A stretch of DNA of 40,293 nucleotides from an uncultured Pseudomonadota bacterium (GCA_937891735.1 CALAGR010000371.1:1-40293); one strand, 5' to 3'. Positions 33,570 to 40,293 are shown, counted from the first letter of the stretch. The notes: generated from the letters alone by a model not told the origin. Made by a program: numbers and translations.

Positions 33570-34603
33570 AGGTCCTGCTGCGGGCGGACGGGAACGCGAC
33601 CATCGGCATGGGTCACGTCATGCGCTGCCTGTCCCTGGGCAGCGCGGTGGTGGAGGCCGGGGGCACCGCCTGGCTGCTCTCGAACCGGCGGGACCCGGCG
33701 CTCGTCCAGCGCGCTGCCGGGCTCGGGGTGCAGGTCGTGGAGGCGGACCCGGTGCCGACGGGCTCGGCGGCGGACGCGGATCGCACCCTGCGGCAGGCAG
33801 CAGAGCTCGACGCCTCCTGGGTGGTCGCCGACGGGTACGACCTTGGGAGCGCCTTCCAGGAGAGGCTCGTGGCCGGGGGTGTGTGGCTGCTGTCCCTGGA
33901 CGACCGATCTCGCGCGGGTCCGCACCACGCCCACCTCGTGCTCGACCAGAGCATCGACGCCAGCCCGTCGCACTACCCTGATCGGGCTGCCCGCACCCGG
34001 CTGCTGCTCGGTTCGCGCTACGTGCTGCTGCGACCGGCGTTCCGCGGGGGGGACTTCGAGACGTCGTCGATCCCGCCCCGGGCGTCCCGGATCCTGGTCA
34101 CGATGGGCGGCGCGGATCCGGTGGACGCGACCTCCCGGATCGCGGACGTGTTGGCGGAGATCGACGACCCGGAGCTTCGCGCGGTGCTGCTGATGGGGCC
34201 CGCGAACCCCCGGCGCGCGGCGTTGGCGGCGCGGATCCAGGACCCCCGGCTGGAGGTCCGCGGTCCGGTGCAGGCGATGATCCCGCTGCTGGAGTGGGCA
34301 GACCTGGCGATCGCGGCGGCGGGGAGCACGACCTGGGAGCTGTGCCGCGTGGGGGTGCCGACGCTGCTCGTGGTGTTGGCGGACAACCAGGAGCCGGTCG
34401 CTCGCGGCGTCGCCGCCCATGGGGCTGCGGTGAACCTGGGACGTCACGATGCACTCCGGGCCGGCTCCCTGGCGGCGAGCATCGAGGCCCTCCGCGCGGA
34501 TCCCGAAGCTCGGGGGTCGCTGTCCGCGGCGGGGCGAGCGCTGGTCGACGGGGGCGGCGCGGAGCGGGTGCTCGAGGCGATGTTGGAGGTGGGCGGTGGG
34601 TGA
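33566..34603 (+). CDS. pseG: UDP-2,4-diacetamido-2,4,6-trideoxy-L-altropyranose hydrolase PseG
   Basis: A 345-residue GT-B-fold hydrolase. His17 in IGMGHVMRCLSL is the expected catalytic base. VTMGGADPVDATSRI and LAIAAAGSTTWELCRVGVPT form the UDP-binding half. It removes UDP from the diacetamido sugar to give the substrate of PseI. GTG 33566 lies inside the pseB stop; the start is fixed by the MKVLLRADGN family N-terminus. It is a stand-alone PseG, with the acetyltransferase fused to the next protein instead. Confidence 0.92.
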   Translation: MKVLLRADGNATIGMGHVMRCLSLGSAVVEAGGTAWLLSNRRDPALVQRAAGLGVQVVEADPVPTGSAADADRTLRQAAELDASWVVADGYDLGSAFQERLVAGGVWLLSLDDRSRAGPHHAHLVLDQSIDASPSHYPDRAARTRLLLGSRYVLLRPAFRGGDFETSSIPPRASRILVTMGGADPVDATSRIADVLAEIDDPELRAVLLMGPANPRRAALAARIQDPRLEVRGPVQAMIPLLEWADLAIAAAGSTTWELCRVGVPTLLVVLADNQEPVARGVAAHGAAVNLGRHDALRAGSLAASIEALRADPEARGSLSAAGRALVDGGGAERVLEAMLEVGGG

Positions 34604-36131
34604 GTTCTCGATCGATGGGCGCCGGATCGGCCCGGATCACCCCGCGTACGTCATCGCCGAGCTGTCTGCCAACCACCACCAGCGGCTGGACCGGGCCCGG
34701 GCGCTGGTGCGGGCGGCGGCGGCGGCCGGCGCGGACGCGATCAAGCTGCAGACCTACACGGCGGACACGATCACGCTGGACTGCGACGCGCCCCCGTTCC
34801 AGGTCAACTCGGGGAGCATCTGGGACGGGCGGACCCTGCACTCGCTGTACCGGGAGGCCTTCACGCCCTGGGAGTGGCACCAGGAGCTGATGGAGCTCGC
34901 GGCCTCCCTGGGGCTGCACTGCTTCAGCTCGCCCTTCGATCCGACGGCCGTGGAGTTCCTGTCGGGGTTGGGGGTGCCTGCCTGGAAGATCGCGTCCTTC
35001 GAGCTGGTGGACCTGCCGCTGCTGCGACGGGTCGCGGCGACGGGCAAGCCCGTCATCTGCTCGACGGGCATGGCGGAGCTGTGCGAGATCGACGAGGCGG
35101 TGGCGACGCTCCGGGGCTCCGGAGATCCCCCGTTGGCGCTGCTGCGCACGAACAGCGGCTACCCGGCGTCGCCCGACGAGATCGATCTTCTGGGCATGAC
35201 GGCCCTGGCGGAGCGGTTCGGCGTGGTCGTGGGGTTGTCGGACCACACCCACGGGATCGCGGTGCCTGTGGCGGCCGTCGCCCTGGGCGCGTGCATCGTC
35301 GAGAAGCACCTGATCCTCGACCGGGCCCAGGGTGGCCCCGACGCGTCGTTCTCGCTGGAGCCGGACGAGTTCGCGGCGATGGTGGCGGCAGTTCGGACCG
35401 CGCGGGCGGCGAGGGGCTCGGTGAGGTTCGGACCGACGGAGCGGGAGAGGTCGAGCCGGCACTTCCGGCGCTCGCTGTTCGTCTGCGCAGACGTGGCGGC
35501 CGGGGAGCTGCTGACGGAGGCGAACGTGCGCAGCGTGCGCCCGGCGAATGGGCTGCACACCCGGTATCTGGAGGAGGTGCTGGGCCGGCGGGTGGCCCGG
35601 GACATCCCCCTGGGCACGCCGATGGCCTGGGATCTGCTCCTGCCCGACGAGGGGGAGCCCACGGTCACGCTGCGCGTCGCGGGAGCGTCCGACGAGGAGC
35701 GCCTGTTCGACTGGACGAACGACCCGGTGGCGCGCGCCATGTCCACGAGCTCGGCGGTCGTTCCCTGGGAGGACCACCGACGTTGGTTCGCGTCGGTGAC
35801 GCGGGATCCCCTGCGGTTGCTGTGGATCGGGGAGCGGTCAGGGGAGCCGGTGGCGATGGTGCGCCTGGACCTGGGGGAGGGGGGAGAGGCCATGATCTCC
35901 GTGTCCGTGGCGCCCGAGGCGCGGGGCCGGGGCCTGGGCAAGGCCGCGATCCGGGCGGCGCTCCGGCACGCCTCGACGGATCCCCGGATCCGGGTGGTCC
36001 TGGCCCAGATCCGGCCACAGAACGCCGCATCGCTCCGGGCGTTCGAGGCGGCGGGCTTCGGTTCCCGGTCGCCGGTGCCGGGGGCCCACGTCGCGCTGGT
36101 CCAGCTCCGGGCGGACCCGAGGGCTCCGTAA
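34596..36131 (+). CDS. pseI: Pseudaminic acid synthase fused to a PseH-like N-acetyltransferase (PseI-PseH)
   Basis: A 511-residue bifunctional protein from GTG 34596, with GGAGG 9 bases upstream. Residues 1-280 are the NeuB-type TIM barrel (AYVIAELSANHHQRLDRA, LHCFSSPFDPTAVEFL, KIASFELVDL, GLSDHTHG, VEKHLILDR). Residues 285-350 are the SAF/antifreeze-like domain. Residues 355-511 are a GNAT domain with the acetyl-CoA-binding loop EARGRGLGKAA and the closing NAASLRAFEAAGF, resembling PseH. It would condense the trideoxy sugar with phosphoenolpyruvate, and its GNAT part would acetylate the 4-amino group at an earlier step. No separate pseH is present, which supports this. No frameshift joins the parts. 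It is the last gene of the operon. Confidence 0.92.
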   Translation: MGEFSIDGRRIGPDHPAYVIAELSANHHQRLDRARALVRAAAAAGADAIKLQTYTADTITLDCDAPPFQVNSGSIWDGRTLHSLYREAFTPWEWHQELMELAASLGLHCFSSPFDPTAVEFLSGLGVPAWKIASFELVDLPLLRRVAATGKPVICSTGMAELCEIDEAVATLRGSGDPPLALLRTNSGYPASPDEIDLLGMTALAERFGVVVGLSDHTHGIAVPVAAVALGACIVEKHLILDRAQGGPDASFSLEPDEFAAMVAAVRTARAARGSVRFGPTERERSSRHFRRSLFVCADVAAGELLTEANVRSVRPANGLHTRYLEEVLGRRVARDIPLGTPMAWDLLLPDEGEPTVTLRVAGASDEERLFDWTNDPVARAMSTSSAVVPWEDHRRWFASVTRDPLRLLWIGERSGEPVAMVRLDLGEGGEAMISVSVAPEARGRGLGKAAIRAALRHASTDPRIRVVLAQIRPQNAASLRAFEAAGFGSRSPVPGAHVALVQLRADPRAP

Positions 36132-36149
36132 CCCGGCGAGGTCGGGGGG

Positions 36150-36174
36150 CGGCCCGCGGGGTGCGCCGGGGGCC
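36150..36174 (+). terminator. Possible terminator stem after the glycan operon
   Basis: CGGCCC (36150-36155) can pair with a GGGCCG further on, with an inner 3-bp extension and a 6-base loop. It lies about 20 bases past the pseI stop. No T-tract follows, so this is a weak call. Confidence 0.3.
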
Positions 36175-36327
36175 GAGGCGCCGTACGGGCCGCTCACCTG
36201 AGTGGCTGTTGTTGCCGGGATGTGTTGACTGCTGGCGGAGACCCTTCGGGATGGACCGTGTGCTCCGCAGGTCGCGCACCGCGCTGGCTTCTACCGTGAT
36301 CACGGGCAGTGAACGATCCTCGAGGCC

Positions 36328-36391
36328 CGTGGAGCAGCGTGGAGGTGCAGGGAATGGCAATGGGGGACGCGGGGCGTGTGGTCCCTGTGTG
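36328..36391 (+). repeat. Decamer-periodic repeat, copy A
   Basis: Six successive 10-base units in register from 36328: CGTGGAGCAG, CGTGGAGGTG, CAGGGAATGG, CAATGGGGGA, CGCGGGGCGT, GTGGTCCCTG. Positions 36371-36391 (21 bases) are identical to 38728-38748 in copy B. It sits in the gene-free stretch 36132-36482, which otherwise holds only the palindrome before the RHH gene. Confidence 0.7.
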
Positions 36392-36431
36392 CTCCCACCA
36401 GCCAGGCGTGAGGGTCCCCCGACGCGAACAC

Positions 36432-36454
36432 ATGTCAATACATCGTATTGACAT
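36432..36454 (+). promoter_or_regulatory. Perfect palindrome, probable operator of the RHH/DUF6036 pair
   Basis: Arms 36432-36441 (ATGTCAATAC) and 36445-36454 (GTATTGACAT) are exact inverse complements around ATC. The right arm contains TTGACA (36448-36453), a consensus -35 box; the -10 region 17 bases on (CACTCT) is weak. It is AT-rich in GC-rich surroundings and lies 29 bases before the RHH gene start. RHH antitoxins commonly repress their own operon from such sites. Confidence 0.75.
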
Positions 36455-36482
36455 CTTGCGAGACAAGCCTCACTCTCTCCTC

Positions 36483-36971
36483 ATGAGCGGTCGCGGTCAT
36501 CAGCTCCAGATTCGTGTCACGGAAGCCCAGAAGGAGGCGATCCGAGCCGCCGCGGCACGCTCCGGCGTCGGCATGTCGGAGTGGGTTCTGGCCCGCGCCC
36601 TCCCGGAGCCTGCAGCGCGACTGAGGTCTCTGGCGCACCGAGCGGACGAAGGCGGCGCCGACGCCGCGTGGGCCGAGATCATCGACCTGTTGCAGAAGCG
36701 AACCGGCGTCGACTTCGAAGTGACAGTCCGCGACGTCGATTCTTCGGTTCTCTCTCCGTTCACGGCGAACTACCTCGCGGCTCTGGTCGAGTCGACGGCA
36801 GCCCGGCTCGGCGAGACACCGCCCGCCTGGACGGCCACCGTCGCGCCGCTGGCGACTCCCTGGTTCGGGACCGAACTGCGGCGTCTGCGGGAGCACCTGC
36901 TGCTGCACGCGCCGGTCGCGTTCCGGCGGCGGAACCTGTTCGTCGATGCGGGAGTCGGCGACCGTGTCTGA
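36483..36971 (+). CDS. Antitoxin-like protein with N-terminal ribbon-helix-helix motif
   Basis: A 162-residue protein from ATG 36483. Residues 8-42 (LQIRVTEAQKEAIRAAAARS, then GVGMSEWVLARAL) form a ribbon-helix-helix motif like that of DUF1778-type antitoxins. The longer C-terminal half (PPAWTATVAPLATPWFGTEL and FRRRNLFVDAG) recurs, as I recall, in proteins paired with DUF6036 nucleotidyltransferases. The frame is open upstream but covers the palindrome and repeat, so the start after them is preferred. It overlaps the downstream gene by 8 bases (GTG start) or 26 (ATG start). The likely role is neutralising the partner and repressing the operon. Confidence 0.75.
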   Translation: MSGRGHQLQIRVTEAQKEAIRAAAARSGVGMSEWVLARALPEPAARLRSLAHRADEGGADAAWAEIIDLLQKRTGVDFEVTVRDVDSSVLSPFTANYLAALVESTAARLGETPPAWTATVAPLATPWFGTELRRLREHLLLHAPVAFRRRNLFVDAGVGDRV

Positions 36972-37503
36972 CCGGCTCCAGCTGACCAGGGACGACATCC
37001 GGCGGTTGTTCGAGTTGCTGAACGAGGAGTTGGGTCGAGAGGGCGTCCGCGGCGAGCTCTACGTTGTTGGGGGCGCCGTCATGTGCCTGGTCTTCGAGGC
37101 GCGCCCGTCGACCCGGGACGTCGATGCGCTGTTCCGGCCGACTTCGGAGCTGCGCGAGGCTGCGGCCCGTGTCGCGTTGCAGGCGGACGTGCCGAGCGAT
37201 TGGTTGAACGACGGAGTCAAGGCGTTCCTCAGCCCCAAGGGGGAGTTCGACCCCTATCTCGAACTCCCACACCTTGCGGTATTCACGGCCAGGCCGGAGT
37301 ACCTGCTCGCGATGAAGTGCGCGGCCATGCGAATCGGGGCAGGCTTCCGCGACGAGGCGGATGTGCGATTCCTGCTCCGAGCGCTCAACATCGAGCGATA
37401 CGAAGACGCGGTCGAGGTCGTCCTGCGCTACTTCGATGAGAAGCGGATACCGCAGAAGACCTGGTACGCGCTTGAGGAACTGCTGGAGCCGGAGTCGGAT
37501 TGA
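36964..37503 (+). CDS. DUF6036-type nucleotidyltransferase, probable toxin partner
   Basis: A 179-residue protein if it begins at GTG 36964, with GGGAG 9 bases upstream; ATG 36946 would add six residues. The nucleotidyltransferase core is LYVVGGAVMCLVFEARPSTR followed by DVDALF: a GG motif and a D-x-D metal pair, as in AbiEii/MNT-type enzymes. A helical segment then has LAMKCAAMRIGAGFRDEADV, typical of this family (K-x-x-A-x-R). Relatives act as toxins by adding nucleotides to targets such as tRNA; which target applies here is unknown. It overlaps the RHH gene. Confidence 0.78.
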   Translation: MSDRLQLTRDDIRRLFELLNEELGREGVRGELYVVGGAVMCLVFEARPSTRDVDALFRPTSELREAAARVALQADVPSDWLNDGVKAFLSPKGEFDPYLELPHLAVFTARPEYLLAMKCAAMRIGAGFRDEADVRFLLRALNIERYEDAVEVVLRYFDEKRIPQKTWYALEELLEPESD

Positions 37504-37643
37504 TCGGTCGGGTCTCCCCGGCCGCGCCTCTGCGTCGTTCGACGACGCTCCACAGGGTCTCCGCCGGGTTCGACCTCGGCCCCGGTGCGTCCGTGGGCTA
37601 CACGCTGCCGGGTAGGCCGCGACGGGGCGCTCCTGGTCTTCAG

Positions 37644-38066
37644 TCAGGCGCTCTCGACCTTGATCCGCGCCAGCGCCGCGAGGCCGTCGAGGTCCGCCTC
37701 TTTCTTCACGAACAGGTTGAAGGCGTGCCCGAAGCGGCTGACTGACGCCCCGTCCATGGCGGCGAGGGTCGCTGCGGGCAGGTCGGCTGCCCGGGCCGCG
37801 ACCACCGCTCGCTCCGGCAGGAGGAACACGACGGTGAAGTCCTCCGGTGTGGGAAGCAACGTGCAGATCGTGAGCTTCTTGCGCTGCACCCGGAGCAGCC
37901 ACCCCGTCGACTTCTTGTAGTAGGCCCAGGCGGTGTGCCGGTCGGAGTGCTCGTGCACGAGCGTGTCCAGGAGTCGCTCCCAGAGGGGATGCCGCGCCCC
38001 CAGGGCAGTCGCAATCGCGGCTGCGCCAGGCTCGATCGCCTTGTCGTCGAAGATGCTCTTGGCCAT
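37644..38066 (-). CDS. DUF3788-like protein
   Basis: A 140-residue soluble protein from the ATG at 38066 (MAKSIFDDKAIEPG). The frame is open further upstream but with non-protein-like composition. HTAWAYYKKSTGWLLRVQRK followed by KLTICTLLPTPEDFTVVFLL resembles the DUF3788 family of small cytosolic proteins of unknown function. It converges with the DUF6036 gene across a 140-base gap (37504-37643) in which I see nothing. Lone genes of this type are common in accessory regions. Confidence 0.72.
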   Translation of the reverse strand: MAKSIFDDKAIEPGAAAIATALGARHPLWERLLDTLVHEHSDRHTAWAYYKKSTGWLLRVQRKKLTICTLLPTPEDFTVVFLLPERAVVAARAADLPAATLAAMDGASVSRFGHAFNLFVKKEADLDGLAALARIKVESA

Positions 38067-38280
38067 GGCGCAGACCGTAGCCGGAGCGGGTCGACCTTGG
38101 ATCCCGCGATCCGGGGGTGTAGTCGCCGCATGCGGGAGCGCGATCCCCACATCGAACGGCTCCGGCGCAGCCTGCTACGCATGCAGGACGTGGGCGCCAC
38201 CTTCGCCGCCACGCACAAGGAGCTGGCCCTGGGGCTGTCGCTCATTGTGGACGGAGTCGGGGCCTGCCCCCTGCCCCGGT

Positions 38281-38510
38281 CCGAGGAGCGGATCAGCGCG
38301 GTACATGAGCTTCCTCGGGTTCTTCGCGGACTGCCTGCACACCGTCCGCCCGGTCGAGTCCGGGCACCGGGTGGCGCTCACCCGGTCTCTACGCAGCGGC
38401 AGGACCGATCTGCCCGACGCGGGCGACGGCCTCGCGGCTCTGCGGCACAGGTTGGGACCGATTGTCGAAGACCGCGATCGGCCCGCGACGCTGCTCGGTG
38501 CCGTTCCATG
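38281..38510 (+). pseudogene. Remnant of a 2OG-Fe(II) oxygenase gene
   Basis: The frame through 38305 encodes MSFLGFFADCLHTVRPVESG HRVALTRSL, which matches the core strand pattern of prolyl-4-hydroxylase-like 2OG-Fe(II) oxygenases (F-x-A-D-C-x-H-x-V-x-P-V-x-S-G-x-R-V-x-L). The usual upstream HxD half is missing, and the frame soon loses protein character. From 38130 another frame (MRERDPHIERLRRSLLRMQD and on) looks coding but shifts out near 38300. The stretch 38067-38797 therefore seems to hold only decayed gene pieces and repeat copy B. Confidence 0.5.
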
Positions 38511-38684
38511 TCGTTCGGTGTGGCCCCTGCGAGGCCCACAGGAATCGAGCCCAGGATCGCTGCCTGTAAGTGACGGGAATTGCGTGGCATTTTGTCTTAT
38601 TGGCGGAGCGGCATGGAAATTTGAGGGGTCCGCGGGGGTAGGCGGACTTGCGGCAATACCTTGTGATTGCGGGAGCTCGGACTA

Positions 38685-38754
38685 CATGGAGCGACGAGGA
38701 ACGACGTGGAGAAGCAGGGAAGAACGTGGGGCGTGTGGTCCCTGTGTGGTCCCG
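38685..38754 (+). repeat. Decamer-periodic repeat, copy B
   Basis: Seven 10-base units in register from 38685: CATGGAGCGA, CGAGGAACGA, CGTGGAGAAG, CAGGGAAGAA, CGTGGGGCGT, GTGGTCCCTG, TGTGGTCCCG. It shares 21 identical bases with copy A, in the same order and orientation, and ends about 43 bases before the stop of the fic gene. Confidence 0.7.
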
Positions 38755-38797
38755 CTGTGTGGTCCCGTGAGCCCCCGAGGCCGTGGCTGTGGGATCG

Positions 38798-40018
38798 CTA
38801 CCCGACGTCGAGCTCGGTCCCCGCTCGGAGCCGGTCCAGGTAGCCCTGGTAGGCGTAGCTCCGGTCCCGCTTCATCCCGGTCGTCTCGACCAGCACGCCG
38901 GCGCCGACGAGCGCGTCGATCGCGCGGCCGGCGGTCGGCTTGGTGGTCCCCAGAGCATCGACGACCCAGGATACCGAGACGATCGGTCGGCCCGGCAGGC
39001 GTTCGAAGAGCTGGACGGCCAGCAGGGTCGCGCCCCGCTGGCCCAGCACGCGGGTCCGGTCGGCGGTGACGAGCGCGAAGAGGTCTCGCGACGTGGCCAC
39101 TGCTTCGTCGGCGATCGTCGCGACCCCGTCGAGGAAGAAGTCGAGCCAGCCCTCCCAGTCCCCATCGACGCGAACGGCGTCGAGCCGCCGGTAGTACTCG
39201 CGGCGGTGCCGCTTGAAGAAGAGGCTGAGGTAGAGCAGGGGGCGGGTCAGAAGCTGCCAGTGCTCGAGGAGCAGGGTGACCAGGAGGCGTCCGATGCGCC
39301 CGTTGCCGTCGAGGTACGGGTGGATGGTTTCGAACTGGACGTGGAGCAGTCCCGACCGCACGACGGCCGGGAGATCGCCGTCCGCGTGCATGTACCGCTC
39401 GAAGTCCGAGAGCAGGGTCGGGAGGACGTTCGGTGGGGGAGGAACGTAGCTGGCGTTGCCGGGCCGACTGCCGCCGATCCAGTTCTGGCTGCGCCGGACC
39501 TCCCCCGGCATCTTGGTCCCGCCTCGCACGCCCTGAAGCAGGCGACGGTGCGTCTCGTTCAGGAGGCGCATCGAGAGCGGCAAACCCGAGGGGGCCTGGA
39601 CCTGGTCCCGGGCGTAGTTCAGCGCGTCCAGGTAGTTGCAGACCTCCTCGACGTCCGCGTTCGGCGGGGCTGCGCCGGCCTTCGGGTCGGCCTCGTGGTT
39701 CAGGAGGTCCATGAGCGTGGCCTGGGTGCCCTCGATCTGCGAGGAGAGCACTGCTTCCTTGCGCACGAAGGCGTAGATGAACCAGTCGAGGGAGGGGACC
39801 ATCTCGCCGGCCAACTCGAGGCGGACCAGCGCCTGCTCGGCGGCGCGGACACGCTCGGCCAGCGTTCCTTCGATGACGATGGGCGGGTCTGCTGGGGGCA
39901 GGGCGTGCGGAACGAAGGCTCGGACATGTTCGCCGCCCGCACTCGTGGTCTGGTACTCGCCTGTCGTTCGAATCGCCACGGCGCCCTCGATGGTCACGGT
40001 GGCGTTCCCGACAGCCAC
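38798..40018 (-). CDS. Fic-domain AMP-transferase with N-terminal inhibitory motif and C-terminal winged helix
   Basis: A 406-residue Fic protein. The catalytic loop HPYLDGNGRIGR is at 233-244 (His233), and the nucleotide flap region lies before it. SSQIEG at 92-97 is the S/T-x-x-x-E-G/N inhibitory helix motif within the same chain, so activity should be self-restrained (class II). The C-terminal 90 residues (VVDALGTTKPTAGRAIDALV) form a winged helix-turn-helix. Fic enzymes transfer AMP to hydroxyl side chains of target proteins; the target is unknown. The start is GTG 40018, with no evident ribosome site. Confidence 0.92.
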   Translation of the reverse strand: MAVGNATVTIEGAVAIRTTGEYQTTSAGGEHVRAFVPHALPPADPPIVIEGTLAERVRAAEQALVRLELAGEMVPSLDWFIYAFVRKEAVLSSQIEGTQATLMDLLNHEADPKAGAAPPNADVEEVCNYLDALNYARDQVQAPSGLPLSMRLLNETHRRLLQGVRGGTKMPGEVRRSQNWIGGSRPGNASYVPPPPNVLPTLLSDFERYMHADGDLPAVVRSGLLHVQFETIHPYLDGNGRIGRLLVTLLLEHWQLLTRPLLYLSLFFKRHRREYYRRLDAVRVDGDWEGWLDFFLDGVATIADEAVATSRDLFALVTADRTRVLGQRGATLLAVQLFERLPGRPIVSVSWVVDALGTTKPTAGRAIDALVGAGVLVETTGMKRDRSYAYQGYLDRLRAGTELDVG

Positions 40019-40030
40019 GTATTGGAACGA

Positions 40031-40059
40031 ATTCTTTACTAGCCTGCGGGCAAGGTCAA
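40031..40059 (-). promoter_or_regulatory. Candidate promoter of the fic gene
   Basis: On the minus strand TTGACC (40059-40054) is followed after 17 bases by AAGAAT (40036-40031), in an AT-rich pocket. Transcription would start only about 6-12 bases before the GTG at 40018, giving a very short or leaderless message, in line with the missing ribosome site. Confidence 0.4.
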
Positions 40060-40160
40060 GATCTCGTTACCAATGCGCTCATCCTGGAGCGGGGCAAGGT
40101 CATGGATGGCTGGGTTCGGAGAGCATCCGGGGCCGAAGCGCCGCGCGAGGCGATGTGTCG

Positions 40161-40220
40161 CTCCGTGTCGTTCCACGTCCCTCCACGTCCCTCCACGTCC
40201 CTCCACGTCGCTCCGCGTGG
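40161..40220 (-). repeat. Decamer-periodic repeat, copy C (inverted)
   Basis: Six 10-base units in exact register on the plus strand: CTCCGTGTCG, TTCCACGTCC, CTCCACGTCC twice, CTCCACGTCG, CTCCGCGTGG. Read on the minus strand these match the CGTGGAGNGA units of copies A and B. No gene is supported in 40060-40293. Confidence 0.85.
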
Positions 40221-40293
40221 TCCCCACGGGGTCCCAGGGAATCCAGACCTCCTGAGGTAGACCCCCATCAACTTGGCGCGTTTGACTCCCGGA

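Noticed and set aside
36309-36482. N-terminal extension of the RHH protein from an upstream ATG
   Set aside because: It would translate repeat copy A and the palindrome; the RHH motif begins normally after the ATG at 36483.
40161-40220. CRISPR array
   Set aside because: The units are 10 bases and contiguous, with no spacers and no cas genes in the window.
40056-40271. Short minus-strand open frames through the decamer repeat
   Set aside because: Their sequence (repeating WRDVEGRGGT-like text) is simply the translation of the 10-base repeat, with no ribosome site.

Overview
The window is very GC-rich, densely coded DNA that most resembles a member of the Myxococcota or a related deltaproteobacterial lineage. 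The pointers are lipoproteins with poly-aspartate linkers, a fibrinogen-like C-terminal domain on a PKD/Ig-repeat lipoprotein, CxxCH multihaem-type surface proteins, an apparent sigma-54 promoter before a pilin gene, and a large Tad pilus locus. This placement is an inference from gene content. No rRNA, tRNA, CRISPR array or transposase was seen.

Layout. (1) 1-4056, minus strand: a radical SAM/SPASM protein, a large repeat lipoprotein and a HEAT-like secreted protein that runs off the left edge, tightly spaced. (2) 4197-7849: small genes, a membrane protein, a CxxCH lipoprotein split by an apparent one-base frameshift, a poly-Asp lipoprotein, RNase III and a DUF2892 membrane protein. (3) 8012-11246: a three-gene operon with overlapping starts, encoding a threonine-synthase-fold PLP enzyme, a DUF1611/DgcN-like P-loop protein and an L-Ala-D/L-Glu-epimerase-like enolase-superfamily enzyme. 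It is probably for catabolism of D-glutamate or a muropeptide-derived compound. An orphan GspC-like gene follows on the opposite strand. (4) 12197-22557: the Tad/Flp pilus locus. It starts with a consensus sigma-54 promoter, the Flp pilin and a strong hairpin, then TadG-like, prepilin peptidase, CpaB, secretin, TadZ, TadA/CpaF, TadB, TadC, TadD-like and a small lipoprotein. Two TadE-like pseudopilins face them convergently.

(5) 22700-24331: a PAS histidine kinase and a single-domain response regulator, transcribed divergently between the pilus locus and the glycan locus. (6) 24371-36131: a ten-gene operon for a pseudaminic-acid-type nonulosonic acid. It holds PseB, PseC, PseG, a PseI-PseH fusion, a PseF/SpsF-like cytidylyltransferase, a PseA-like amidotransferase, an aldo/keto reductase, a class III aminotransferase, a FAD/NAD-type oxidoreductase and a glycosyltransferase-like protein. 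Most junctions are 4-base stop/start overlaps. The set is sufficient on paper to make a CMP-activated sugar and to modify it with an amidine or amino group.

(7) 36132-40293: an accessory region with lower coding density. It has a toxin-antitoxin-like pair (RHH protein plus DUF6036 nucleotidyltransferase) behind a perfect palindrome, a DUF3788 protein, a decayed 2OG-Fe(II) oxygenase and a Fic protein. Three copies of a 10-bp-periodic repeat lie between these modules; two share an identical 21-bp core and bracket the toxin-antitoxin/DUF3788/pseudogene block.

The most promising leads are the decamer repeat family bounding the accessory modules, the PseI-PseH fusion and its extended sugar-modification operon, the palindrome-controlled RHH/DUF6036 pair, and the PLP/DUF1611/epimerase operon.
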